NCBI GenBank assembly: GCA_049322715.1
Contig: JBMOQP010000030.1
Location: 10,839 to 74,838 of the forward strand
From: Thiofaba sp049322715
GTDB taxonomy: Bacteria; Pseudomonadota; Gammaproteobacteria; Halothiobacillales; Halothiobacillaceae
Reading direction: 5' to 3'
DNA: 64,000 nucleotides
Below the pieces are notes generated by a model, which saw only the letters and a list, made by a program, of their open reading frames with translations, searched no databases and was not told the DNA's origin. Shown piece after piece: positions 42,192-51,101 of this stretch (its first letter is position 1; the number at the start of each line of letters is the position of its first letter). The translations under genes and the position numbers were made by a program.

Positions 42192-43483
42192 GCGGGGCAG
42201 TTCCGGGCGGAGGGCGGGGTGGTCAGGTGCCGGTATTCCCGATGCAGCAGGATCAGCACCCAGCTCCACAGGACGCAGCCGCCGATCACCAGCCAGCCGA
42301 GGTCCACGACCCCTACGCCGTGCGCGCCCAGGGCCGTGGCGCCGATGATGATCAGCGACCCTAGCGCCTTGAACATCCGGTAGCCGAACATGTCGATCCA
42401 GGCCTTCGCCTGCGCCATCAGGCCGGGCTCGACCGGAATATAGAGCAGCTCCTTGGCCGCCCGATTGATCGAGTATGACAGTCCACGGTCGCTGATCTTC
42501 ATCATCGCCGCGGGGATGAGGGAGGGATAGGCCATGAAGCCCGCGGTGGCGACGGCCATGGCGAGGGGCTGGACCAGGAGCCCGGCAAGTACGCCGACGC
42601 CGTGCAGGATCAGCGGGGTGAGGATGAGGTTCACCCCGATCGACACGCCGCTGAGGATGCTGAAGAACAGCGACAGGGCGGCGGTGCGGGTCTCGCGCTC
42701 GGGATAGGTGGCCTCGATGATCTGCAGGAACTGGTATTCGATCAGCGGTGAGAGGACCTGCGCGAGCAGCAGGGCCGCGGCGATGAGGAGGAGGTAGCGA
42801 CGGTTGGCGATCAGGCGCCAGCCCCCGAGCTTCGCCGCCGCAGGCACGGGGAGTTCCTCTTTGCGCTCGAGCAGGCCGCGCCGCTCGATGGTGCGCGTGA
42901 GTGCAAGAATGAGAAGGACCAGGCCGGCGGCGACCAGCATCAGGTCCGGGGTCTGCAGGGGGGTGTGGCTGATGAGCAGGGCGGCCAGGCCGCCGCCGGC
43001 GACGCCTCCGAGCAGGCCGCCGGTGCCTACGAAGCCGAACCAGCGGCGCCCCTCGTCGGTGCGGTAGCTGCCGTCGGCCAGGCTCCAGAACTGCTCCACC
43101 AGCACCACGCCGAAGATGTCGACAAAGATGTAGAACGCCACCGCCATCGCGGCCGTGGGGGCCGTGGCGAGCAGGCGGAATCCCACCAGGGTGGCGACGA
43201 AGACCAGGCAGCTCGCCAGCACCACGTTCACGCGCCCGTAGCGGGCGAGCACCTTGCGGTAGAGGGCGACCGTCACCAGCAGGGCGGCCGCCGAACCCAG
43301 CCAGACGTAGGGCAGGGCATCCGCGCCCAACCCCTCGATCAGCAGCGATCGGCTCGCCGGCTTGAGCTGGTAGAGGGCTGTGATGATGAGGAAGAAGTCC
43401 AGCGCCAGGATCAGCGAGCGCAGCAATTCGCCCTTGAACGGGCGCGGGGTGGATGCGGCATCAAAGGCTTGGCTGGTCGTCAT
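42167..43483 (-). CDS. Npt1/Npt2-family (ADP/ATP translocase-like) membrane transporter
   Basis: The 438-residue protein has about 11-12 hydrophobic segments (LILALDFFLIITALYQLKPA, LGSAAALLVTVALY, LLLIAAALLLAQVLSPLIEY, ALGSLIIIGATALGAHGVGV). Patterns such as LKPASRSLLIEGLGA, FFSILSGVSIGVNLILTPLIL and SYSINRAAKELLYIPV are typical of the Npt1/Npt2 MFS branch. Classical members exchange nucleotides in intracellular bacteria; free-living homologues have unknown substrates. The ATG at 43483 follows GGGAGG at long spacing. Confidence 0.8.
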   Translation of the reverse strand: MTTSQAFDAASTPRPFKGELLRSLILALDFFLIITALYQLKPASRSLLIEGLGADALPYVWLGSAAALLVTVALYRKVLARYGRVNVVLASCLVFVATLVGFRLLATAPTAAMAVAFYIFVDIFGVVLVEQFWSLADGSYRTDEGRRWFGFVGTGGLLGGVAGGGLAALLISHTPLQTPDLMLVAAGLVLLILALTRTIERRGLLERKEELPVPAAAKLGGWRLIANRRYLLLIAAALLLAQVLSPLIEYQFLQIIEATYPERETRTAALSLFFSILSGVSIGVNLILTPLILHGVGVLAGLLVQPLAMAVATAGFMAYPSLIPAAMMKISDRGLSYSINRAAKELLYIPVEPGLMAQAKAWIDMFGYRMFKALGSLIIIGATALGAHGVGVVDLGWLVIGGCVLWSWVLILLHREYRHLTTPPSARNCPAYPRAPKT

Positions 43484-43630
43484 TTTGGTGTATCCTCCCG
43501 CCACCGTGTGTTCCCAAGGATGATCGATCTCCGCCGCCTCCCAAGGCCCACGGAGTGACAGGAGTCCCGCCCCGCCCGGGCAGAAATGCCGTGCGGATCC
43601 GCGTAAACCTGTATCGAAGCATCCCGACAC

Positions 43631-44524
43631 ATGCCTATCAAAGCCTTGTTCCTCGGTCTATTCCTGGGATTGTCCTCGACCGTTCTTGCCGCCCAGGCGG
43701 CCTATCCCGAACTCGAGCAATCCTACGATTCCCGCCTGCACGACAGGCTCGAGTCCAAGCTGCAGCAGCTCGGGCTGCTGCAGGCCGCGCTCGAGAAGCG
43801 GCTCTCGGTCGCGGTGGCCGACATCACCGATCTTGCCCACCCCCGCTTTGCCGCGATCAACCCCAACCACATGGCCTACGCGGCCAGCCTGCCCAAGATC
43901 GCGATCCTGCTCGGCGCCTTCGCCCGCGTCGAGGCCGGGGAGATGCAGCTCGACCAGCCGACCCGCGACAGCCTCACGCGCATGATCCGCGTGTCCTCCA
44001 ACCGCGACGCCTCCGAGATGCTGGAGCGCGTCGGCACTCGCTACCTCGCGGACCTGCTGCAGTCGCCGAACTACCGCCTGTACGATCCCGCCCGCAACGG
44101 GGGGCTGTGGGCCGGCAAGCCCTATGGCAAGGAAGGCGCGACCTTGCGCGATCCGCTGCACAACCTCTCCCACGGAGCGACCGCGCTGCAGGTGGCCCGC
44201 TTCTACTACCTGCTGGAGACTGGCCAACTCGTCTCGGCGGGGCTGACTCGCGAGATGAAGTCCATCCTCGGCGATCCCGCCCTGCACCACAAGTTCGTCG
44301 GCGGCCTGCAGGCCGTCCATCCGGAGGCCCGCCTGTACCGCAAGTCCGGCACCTGGAAGAACTGGCATGCCGACAGTGCCATCGTCGAGCGCGACGGACG
44401 GCGCTACATCGCCGTGGCCCTGGCCGAGGACGCACAGGGCGAGTCATGGCTGCGCCGCGTGATCGTCGGGCTCGACGAGGCCGTGGCCGAGAGTGCCCCC
44501 CTCCGGATGGCGCAGCTCGAGTAA
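43631..44524 (+). CDS. secreted serine hydrolase, class A beta-lactamase-like
   Basis: The 297-residue protein has a signal peptide (MPIKALFLGLFLGLSSTVLA-AQA) and the three penicillin-binding motifs: S86-L-P-K89, S121-S-N123 and K237-S-G-T240. The fold is that of class A beta-lactamases, but many such proteins act on peptidoglycan or unknown substrates, and the omega-loop Glu166 pattern is not obvious. It converges on a second serine hydrolase gene, overlapping it by 81 bp. Confidence 0.85.
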   Translation: MPIKALFLGLFLGLSSTVLAAQAAYPELEQSYDSRLHDRLESKLQQLGLLQAALEKRLSVAVADITDLAHPRFAAINPNHMAYAASLPKIAILLGAFARVEAGEMQLDQPTRDSLTRMIRVSSNRDASEMLERVGTRYLADLLQSPNYRLYDPARNGGLWAGKPYGKEGATLRDPLHNLSHGATALQVARFYYLLETGQLVSAGLTREMKSILGDPALHHKFVGGLQAVHPEARLYRKSGTWKNWHADSAIVERDGRRYIAVALAEDAQGESWLRRVIVGLDEAVAESAPLRMAQLE

Positions 44525-45739
44525 CTGCTGCAGGCGGGTGCCCAGGGTCTGGTGGGCGACCGCCGAGTTCTTGCGCAGCACGTTCGAGGTCACCACCACC
44601 ATGTAGTGCAGCCGTCGCCCCTCGGCCGGGTGCTCGACGATGGCGACCGAGTTCAGCAGGTTCTCCACGTTGCCCTGGTACTTGCGGCAGACGAAGCCCG
44701 GTTCCGGCCGGCAGCGGAAGAACGATCCAGACTTGAAGTACACGGCGGCATCCAGAAGCGCGGGCGAGGAGGCGTAGCGGATGCGCCGCTGGGTCATGTA
44801 CAGCAGGCGCTTGATCTCGCGGCTGGTCCAGGTGTCCACGATCCGCCCTTCCTCCAGGCGCAGCAGCCAGGTCATCAGCTCGCGAGGGGTGGCCGTGCTG
44901 GTGGTGCCCGGCACTCGCGCCTTGCCGGTCGCGGTGAAGAACCCGCCCTGGCGCAGCCGCTCCGGATCCAGGCCGTTGCGCCTCATCCCCTCGCCGAGGG
45001 CCTTGAGCATCAGGGCCGAGAGCTCCGCCTTCGGCGTTTCGCGCAGGAAGGCCTCGAGGCGCCCCGGGGCCACCGGGTAGTCGCGGCCGAAGCGCTCGAG
45101 CAGGATCAGCTCCCGCACCACCATCGCCCCCGCGGCATTCGAGCTCGCCGAGAGCATCCAGTCGAGATAGGTCCACAGGCTGGCCGCGTCCCCCTGCTGG
45201 AGCGGGCGGTGGGTGAACTGGCGGCCGTCCCAGAGGGGGACGGTGTGGCTGTCGTGCATGATGAATCCGTCGGCCACCACGCGCGCCTCGCGCAGCACGC
45301 GCTCGCGTGCGGCGATATCGTCCGGGTAGAGATCGGCGAGACGCTGGAACAGGGCGGTGGCCACCATGAGCTTGCCCACGCTGCCCGGGTTGAAGGGTAT
45401 GTCGGCGCGGTGCTCGGCGTAGACGGGGCGGGCAGGGTCGGACAGGTCCAGCACGGCGATGCCGTAGCGGTCGGCGTCCGGACCGAGTAGTTCCACGACC
45501 TCGCGGGTGAACTCGGGGTCGGGTTCCGGCAGGGCCGGCGCGCCTCCGGTCAGGCGCAGGTCCACCGCCGCCATGGGCAGGCGCGCCCCCTTCGGTTGCA
45601 CCAGCCCGCGGGCTTTGCCCTCCAGCACCAGGCGGTAGCCTTCCAGCCGCGCGATGCCGGTATAGCCGTCGCCGTCCAGCGGATAGGCGGAGGCGAGCGC
45701 GGGGATGAGCAGCAGGGCGAGGGCGAGCGGGCGCATCAT
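44444..45739 (-). CDS. secreted serine hydrolase of the beta-lactamase/PBP fold
   Basis: The 431-residue protein begins with a signal peptide (MMRPLALALLLIPALASA). An N-terminal segment of about 75 residues precedes the hydrolase domain, which has S120-V-G-K123 (NPGSVGKLMVATALF), SASSNAAGAMV and YFKSGSFFRC. It is distantly related to the convergent hydrolase at 43631. The ATG overlaps the stop of the dikinase-like gene by four bases, so the two are co-translated and probably act in the same compartment. Confidence 0.84.
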   Translation of the reverse strand: MMRPLALALLLIPALASAYPLDGDGYTGIARLEGYRLVLEGKARGLVQPKGARLPMAAVDLRLTGGAPALPEPDPEFTREVVELLGPDADRYGIAVLDLSDPARPVYAEHRADIPFNPGSVGKLMVATALFQRLADLYPDDIAARERVLREARVVADGFIMHDSHTVPLWDGRQFTHRPLQQGDAASLWTYLDWMLSASSNAAGAMVVRELILLERFGRDYPVAPGRLEAFLRETPKAELSALMLKALGEGMRRNGLDPERLRQGGFFTATGKARVPGTTSTATPRELMTWLLRLEEGRIVDTWTSREIKRLLYMTQRRIRYASSPALLDAAVYFKSGSFFRCRPEPGFVCRKYQGNVENLLNSVAIVEHPAEGRRLHYMVVVTSNVLRKNSAVAHQTLGTRLQQLLELRHPEGGTLGHGLVEPDDHAAQP

Positions 45740-48627
45740 GGCTGTCCCCCGAGATTCACCATCCCTCCCCCGCGTTCGCCCAAGGGGCGGTCCAGGTCAA
45801 GCAGGAAGCGGTTGCGGCGCGCCTCGCGGCTTTGCTGGTAGGGGCGGATCTGGAACAGGGCGAGCCGTCCGTCGATGAAGCCGAACTCGATGTCCGCCGG
45901 CAGCGGGCGCCCGTCCGCGGCGTGCAGGGGGAAACGCTCCGGCAGCTGGTTGCCCAGCCGGCGCAGGGCCTCCAGTTCGGCGGCGTCGAGCACCCCGCCG
46001 CCGGATACCAGGTGGCGTTCGATCCCGCCGGTCGCGGGCAGCACGCGGCGGGTCGTGGCGCTCGCCTCGGCCAGAAGACGGGCCCTGCCCGTGGCCGCGT
46101 CCAGCAGCCACTCCTCGGCGCCCTCGCCCGACACGGCCCCGCCGACGCCCTCGCTGACGGCCACGCTGTACCGGCCCATGTCGCCGGTTTCGGGGTCCAT
46201 GGTCAGCATCACTCCCGACTTCGCCACCGGCACGGCCCGTTGCAGCAGGACCGAGACATACACGTGCTCGGGATCCTCCATGCGCATCTGGCGCCAGGCG
46301 AAGGCGCGCTCGGCGAAGGGCGAGGCCCACACCCGCCGGATGGCCTGCAGGACGGCGTCGAAGCCGACCACGTTGGGGACGGTGAGGTTGAGGCCCGCGC
46401 CGGAGAAGCCCGGCAGGTCCTCGACGTTGGTGTCGCTACGCACGAACACCGAGACCCGGTCGGCGTCGCCGAACACGGCGGTCATGGACTCGCGCAGCGC
46501 GGCGCGCAACTCCGGGCCGGGATCGGCGGACTCGATCCAGCCGCGCAGGCGCTCGCGCAGGGCCGCGGCCTCCGCCTCGCGCCCGGGGGGCGGCAGGTCC
46601 GCGATGCGGCGGTACTCGTCGCGCATCCAGTCGAAGGCGCTGCGGCCGGTGCCGGGCATGGGCTGGTCGAGCAGGGCGCGGAAGGCGCCGAAGGGCAGGA
46701 CCACGCCCTCGGCCACCGCTTCCGGATAGAGGGCGCGGAGCTCTCCGAGCTTGGCGGCCTTGGGGCCGGCCACCCGGCCCGCATCGTCGGCGCGCAGCCG
46801 CTCCAGGGGGATGGGGGCGCGCTGCCCGAGGTCCAGTCTGTCGAGATCGGCACGCAGCCGCTCGGGGGCGCGGGCCTCGCCGGCGAAGGCGGCGTCCCAC
46901 TGCGGACCGTCCTCCGCCAGCAGCACACGGCCTCCCGGGCTCGATGCCAGCAGCACGCGCCGACCCTCGTGCCTGCGCAGCAGCGGGAGGAGAGTGGCGT
47001 CGACCACCACGTTCGGGATGCCGAGGTTGCCGGCCAGGATCTGCACGTGCGAGAGGGCGTTGCCTTCCTCGCGGGTCAGGATGCCGGCCACCGGCGGCAG
47101 CTCCTCGGTCGTCTCCGGCAGCAGGACGATGTCCTCCGGACGCGGATCGGCAGCCGCGAGGCGCAGCACGCCGCGCGCGAGCCCGGGATTGAGGCTGCGC
47201 AGACCCGCGCCGATGGCCTGGCCGAAGACGGCATGCTCGATGCCCGCCTGGGCGTTAGCCTCGCGCAGCAGGCCGTCGAGCAGGGCGGAATAGACGAGCA
47301 GCGGGCTGGAGCGCAGTCGATCCGGCATGAACTGGCTTGCCCTGGGCTCGATCGTGGCGAGATGCTCGACCACTTCGCCGAAGTGGAAGGCGAGTTCGCG
47401 CCCTGCCCAGTGCGGCACGCGGTCGAGGTAGCGCAGCTCGCGCCGGTATTCTCCGAGCGGTACGTTCGCGTCCCCGAGCCGGGCGATGGTGTGGATGATC
47501 TCCTGCCGCTCGCGCGCGGTGAGCAGCCCCGTGCCGTACAGCGCGTCGCCAATCTGCCCCAGCCAGGCGAGGCGCCGGGCGGGCGCGGCATGCGGCTGGC
47601 CGCGCAGCAGTTCGAGGCCGGCGGTGAAGGCCTCGTTCTCGACATCGATGCCGAGGTCCAGCACGGCCACCCGTTGGCGCGGCCCGAGCGAGGCGAGCCC
47701 CTCGCGCAGCTCCACCAGCAGGGCGGCCGAGGCGGCGAGACGCCCTTCGGCATCCATCGTCCGGGGCCAGCGTTCCGCCCACTGGCGCAGGCGCGCGGCG
47801 AGGGGCTGACGGCCCAGGCCGGCGGCGACCTGGCTCAGGGTGCCGGTCAGGTCGCGGGGGCCGAACAGGGTGTCGATGGCCTGGGCCAGGGCCTCGAACT
47901 CGGGCTCGGTCCGCTGCCCGGCGCGGGCATGGGTGCGCACCCGTTCCGCATCCCCCGCGTCCGGCTGGGAGTGAATCTTGTTGCGCAGCGGCTGGAACGC
48001 GGGGTCCAGTTCGGCGAGGCTGGTGGAGAGGTCGTGGATGCGGGGGAGGGTGTCCCGCTCGGCGGGTCTTGGCAGCAGCAGGGCGGCCTGGCGCAGGAGC
48101 AGCAGGTCCCGGTCCTGCGCGCCGTGGCGGGCCAGTTCGACGAGCATGGCGCGCGCCGCGGCCAGTTCGTCCTCGACCTGGAAGGCCCCCCGGTAGTGGC
48201 GCGCCTGGCGCAGGACCCAGCCGTCGTCCGCGGCCACCAGCCAGCGTTCGAGCAGGATGCCCTTGAGCCTCGGCCGGGACTCGGGGGCCGCCATCTCCAC
48301 CGGGTCAAGCGCGGCGAGGACGGTGCCGACCGGGTAGCCGGCCGCCTGCAGGATGCGCGCCCGCTCGTTCAGCTCGCCGTGCTGGATGCCCCCGCCGTGT
48401 TTCGCGCAGGCATAGGGGCCGGGGGGCAGGACGGTGCCGTCCTTGCAGAACCAGCGGATGCGCTCGAACGGCCCCCGCGGCGATGCCTTCATCTCCCCGA
48501 TCCAGCGCGCCATCTCGGCCGGATCGGGGCCGTCCTCCGCCCGAAGTGCGTGCGGGGCGAGGAGCAGGGCCAGCAGCATCGGGGCGAGCAGGCGGCGGAC
48601 GGTGTGGGCGGGACGGGTGGTCTCCAT
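45736..48627 (-). CDS. exported PEP-synthase/dikinase-like protein (phosphohistidine domain before PPDK N-terminal domain)
   Basis: The 963-residue protein starts with a hydrophobic signal-like segment (RRLLAPMLLALLLAPHALRAED). Residues about 30-500 are unrecognised, helical. A phosphohistidine swivel domain follows near 505-560 (ILTREEGNALSHVQILAGNLG, His 527), then the PPDK_N/ATP-grasp domain from about 620 (VAGPKAAKLGELRALYP, VSVFVRSDTNVEDLPGFSGA, SGVMLTMDPETGD, ADIEFGFIDGRLALFQIRP). The order His domain then ATP domain is that of glucan water dikinases, not PEP synthase, and no PEP-binding barrel is present. Export of an ATP-using enzyme is odd. Coupled to the following serine hydrolase. 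Confidence 0.8.
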   Translation of the reverse strand: METTRPAHTVRRLLAPMLLALLLAPHALRAEDGPDPAEMARWIGEMKASPRGPFERIRWFCKDGTVLPPGPYACAKHGGGIQHGELNERARILQAAGYPVGTVLAALDPVEMAAPESRPRLKGILLERWLVAADDGWVLRQARHYRGAFQVEDELAAARAMLVELARHGAQDRDLLLLRQAALLLPRPAERDTLPRIHDLSTSLAELDPAFQPLRNKIHSQPDAGDAERVRTHARAGQRTEPEFEALAQAIDTLFGPRDLTGTLSQVAAGLGRQPLAARLRQWAERWPRTMDAEGRLAASAALLVELREGLASLGPRQRVAVLDLGIDVENEAFTAGLELLRGQPHAAPARRLAWLGQIGDALYGTGLLTARERQEIIHTIARLGDANVPLGEYRRELRYLDRVPHWAGRELAFHFGEVVEHLATIEPRASQFMPDRLRSSPLLVYSALLDGLLREANAQAGIEHAVFGQAIGAGLRSLNPGLARGVLRLAAADPRPEDIVLLPETTEELPPVAGILTREEGNALSHVQILAGNLGIPNVVVDATLLPLLRRHEGRRVLLASSPGGRVLLAEDGPQWDAAFAGEARAPERLRADLDRLDLGQRAPIPLERLRADDAGRVAGPKAAKLGELRALYPEAVAEGVVLPFGAFRALLDQPMPGTGRSAFDWMRDEYRRIADLPPPGREAEAAALRERLRGWIESADPGPELRAALRESMTAVFGDADRVSVFVRSDTNVEDLPGFSGAGLNLTVPNVVGFDAVLQAIRRVWASPFAERAFAWRQMRMEDPEHVYVSVLLQRAVPVAKSGVMLTMDPETGDMGRYSVAVSEGVGGAVSGEGAEEWLLDAATGRARLLAEASATTRRVLPATGGIERHLVSGGGVLDAAELEALRRLGNQLPERFPLHAADGRPLPADIEFGFIDGRLALFQIRPYQQSREARRNRFLLDLDRPLGERGGGMVNLGGQP

Positions 48628-48718
48628 GGGCGTCGCGTCATGCAGCCTGGGCGCATGACGTCAGGATGGGCTCAGGGAGAGTATGGACGATGCCGCGGCA
48701 TCCTGCCGCGGCCGGGGC

Positions 48719-49387
48719 TCAGGCGCATCCCAGCGAGCGGAGGACGGGCTGCAGCGCTTCGGCCCCCGCGCCATGGGGCATGACCAGCAGCGGCGCGCCG
48801 GTCCACAGGCGCAGGTCGGCCAGGTTGTCCATGCCGCGCGGCCGCTCCGCCTCGATCTGGTTGAGGACGACCCCGGCGAGCCTCAGGCCCCGGTGGGTGA
48901 CGGCGTGGATGCCGAGCAGGGCCTGGTTGATGGCGCCCAGACGATCGGGCACGACCAGCAGTACTGGCAGGCCGAGCGCGGCGGCGAGGTCGACGTTGAG
49001 GGCGTCCTCGGCCAGCGGGGCGAACAGCCCGCCGGCGCCCTCGACGACCAGCAAGTCCGCGTCCTCCGGCATGGCGCAGGCCGCGGCCAGTTCGTCGAGG
49101 AACAGCTTCCGCTTCATGCGCCGCGCGGCGCGCGGAGGGCTGAGCGGTTCGCGCAGGGGGTGCGGGCAGACGGTCTCGAGCGCCTCCCAGCCGCCGGCGG
49201 CCCGGCGCAGGGCCTCGGCATCCCGAGGCACGAGCCGGCCGTCGATCTCGGGGCAGCCGGACTCGGCCGGCTTGCGCACCGCGACTCGCCGGCCCCGGGC
49301 CGTCAGGCCCTCGGCCAGGCGTGCGGCGACGAAAGTCTTGCCCGCACCGGTGTCGGTCGCGGTGATGAACAGGCCGGGAATGCTCAA
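48719..49387 (-). CDS. bioD: dethiobiotin synthetase
   Basis: The 222-residue enzyme closes the ureido ring of dethiobiotin from diaminopelargonate, CO2 and ATP. It shows the P-loop FITATDTGAGKTFVAARLAE, VRKPAESGC and LLVVEGAGGLFAPLAE, plus VLLVVPDRLGAINQALLG. The start is TTG at 49387, overlapping the carbonic anhydrase stop (TTGA), since no ATG precedes the P-loop outside that gene. Separated from bioA by 22 kb. Confidence 0.93.
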   Translation of the reverse strand: MSIPGLFITATDTGAGKTFVAARLAEGLTARGRRVAVRKPAESGCPEIDGRLVPRDAEALRRAAGGWEALETVCPHPLREPLSPPRAARRMKRKLFLDELAAACAMPEDADLLVVEGAGGLFAPLAEDALNVDLAAALGLPVLLVVPDRLGAINQALLGIHAVTHRGLRLAGVVLNQIEAERPRGMDNLADLRLWTGAPLLVMPHGAGAEALQPVLRSLGCA

Positions 49388-50040
49388 CCGCTGAGGGCCT
49401 CGAACCGGCCGCTCTCGGGGTTCCATGCCTGCAGCACGCCGCGCGCCATGTCGAAGTGCCAGCCATGCAGCTTGAGCTTCCCCGCCTCGACCCGAGCCTT
49501 CACCATGGGGAAGGTCATCAGGTTGTCGAGCGAGCGCAGGATGGAATCCTTCTCGCACTCCAGGGCCAGGCGGTCCATGTCGGCGTCCGGGTAGTCTTTG
49601 CGCGCCTGCTCGTAGGCAGGCTTGGCCAGCGCGAGCCAGCGGCCGACGAGGCTCGGGCTGTCGATGCGGGCATCGGCGGGGCGCTCGCACAGGGCGCGGA
49701 TGCCGCCGCACTGCGAGTGGCCGTTGATGATGATGTGCTCGACCTCGAGCACGTTCACCGCGTACTCGATCGCCGCGCTTACACCGTGCTGGCCGGTGTT
49801 GGTTTCGTACGGCGGGACGATGTTGGCGACGTTGCGGATGATGAACAGGTCGCCCGGCTCGGTGCCGAACACGATGGCCGGGTCGACGCGCGAATCGGAG
49901 CAGGCAAGGAACAGCACGCGCGGGTGCTGGCCTTCGCGCACCAGCGCCTGGAAGTACGGGTCCTTGCGCTCGAAGTGCTCGCGGTGGAAGTGGTTGAAGC
50001 CTTCCACCAGCTTGTCGATCGGGGCGTGGTTGTCACACAT
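49384..50040 (-). CDS. can: beta-class carbonic anhydrase
   Basis: The 218-residue zinc enzyme interconverts CO2 and bicarbonate. Metal and active-site residues are all present: C47-S-D49-S-R51, then H108-S-Q-C111-G-G. Length and order match E. coli Can. It lies 9 bp after purC and overlaps bioD by four bases. bioD consumes CO2, purine synthesis consumes bicarbonate, and an autotroph would need it more widely. Confidence 0.95.
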   Translation of the reverse strand: MCDNHAPIDKLVEGFNHFHREHFERKDPYFQALVREGQHPRVLFLACSDSRVDPAIVFGTEPGDLFIIRNVANIVPPYETNTGQHGVSAAIEYAVNVLEVEHIIINGHSQCGGIRALCERPADARIDSPSLVGRWLALAKPAYEQARKDYPDADMDRLALECEKDSILRSLDNLMTFPMVKARVEAGKLKLHGWHFDMARGVLQAWNPESGRFEALSG

Positions 50041-50049
50041 GGCAAGTCC

Positions 50050-50937
50050 TCAGGCGGTCAGTCGCTGCAGGGCCTCGCGGTACTTGGCCGCGGTGCGCTC
50101 GACGATCTCGGGGGGGAGTTCGGGGCCGGGCGGTGTCTTGTCCCAGTCCAGGGTTTCCAGCCAGTCGCGCACGAACTGCTTGTCGAAGCTGTCCGGGCTC
50201 GAGCCTGGGGCGTAGGTGTCGGCCGGCCAGAAGCGCGAGGAATCCGGGGTCAGCACCTCGTCGATCAGGTGCAGGGTGCCGTGCTCGTCCACGCCGAACT
50301 CGAACTTGGTGTCGGCGATGATGATGCCGCGTTGCAGCGCGTAATCGGCCGCCTCCTTGTAGATGCGCAGGGTCATGTCGCGCACCTGGGCGGCGAGTTC
50401 CGGGCCGACCAGCCTGACGGTCGCGTCGAAGTCGATGTTCTCGTCGTGCTCGCCCACCGCCGCCTTGCTGGACGGGGTGTAGATCGGCTCCGGCAGCTTG
50501 TCGGCCAGACGCAGCCCGGCGGGCAGGGGAATGCCGCACACCGCGCCCGTGGCCTGGTAATCCTTCCAGCCCGAGCCGATCAGGTAGCCGCGTGCGATGG
50601 CCTCGATCGGCAGCGCCTTGAGCTTCTTCACCAGCATGGCGCGCGGGGCCAGTTCGGCGCGCAGCCTGGCGTCCGGGATCACGTCCTCGAGGGTGAGATC
50701 GGTCGCCAGGTGGTTGGGGATCAGCTTCTCGAAGCGCTTGAACCAGAACAGTGCGGTCTGGGTCAGAACCTCGCCCTTGCCAGGGATGGCGGTGGGCAGG
50801 ATCACGTCGAAGGCGGACAGGCGGTCGGTGGTGACGATCAGGAGATGCTTGTCGTCCACGCCGTAGATATCGCGCACCTTGCCGCGATGGATCAGGGGGA
50901 GGTTCGGAATGTGGGAGTCGAAGAGGGCGGAGGTCAT
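50050..50937 (-). CDS. purC: phosphoribosylaminoimidazole-succinocarboxamide synthase
   Basis: The 295-residue SAICAR synthetase shows LIHRGKVRDIYGVDDKHLLI, TDRLSAFDVILPTAIPGKG, LPIEAIARGYLIGSGWKDY, ADTKFEFGVDEHG and LIDEVLTPDSSRFWP. It is of the longer PurC type. The ATG at 50937 is preferred; longer readings run into repeat DNA. First gene of purC-can-bioD. Confidence 0.96.
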   Translation of the reverse strand: MTSALFDSHIPNLPLIHRGKVRDIYGVDDKHLLIVTTDRLSAFDVILPTAIPGKGEVLTQTALFWFKRFEKLIPNHLATDLTLEDVIPDARLRAELAPRAMLVKKLKALPIEAIARGYLIGSGWKDYQATGAVCGIPLPAGLRLADKLPEPIYTPSSKAAVGEHDENIDFDATVRLVGPELAAQVRDMTLRIYKEAADYALQRGIIIADTKFEFGVDEHGTLHLIDEVLTPDSSRFWPADTYAPGSSPDSFDKQFVRDWLETLDWDKTPPGPELPPEIVERTAAKYREALQRLTA

Positions 50938-51010
50938 GGCGGCTTCACGTGCACGGAATCGCCGACATTCTACCCGGATCAAGGGGTTGGGGCGATGCGC
51001 ATGGCTCAAT

Positions 51011-51093
51011 AACAACGCCGTCGGGCCGTGTAGCGACACCCGATCCGTCCCCTGCGGATCGGTGAATTCATGGATGGATTCCGCTCCCGGATC
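51011..51093 (-). repeat. palindromic element between purC and the cysteine-cluster gene
   Basis: Begins AACAACGCCGTCGGGCCGTG, followed by GCGACACCCGATCCG and CGATCCG-TCCCCTG-CGGATCG, then GAATTCA-TGGA-TGGATTC. Reverse orientation, hairpin 3 partly lost. It fills the purC upstream region. Confidence 0.65.
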
Positions 51094-51101
51094 GGCGGGC
51101 C

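Noticed and set aside
45832..48783. 983-codon plus-strand frame opposite the dikinase-like gene
   Set aside because: Antisense of a clear domain-bearing gene, with low-complexity Gly/Gln/Arg/His composition and no domain or ribosome site.
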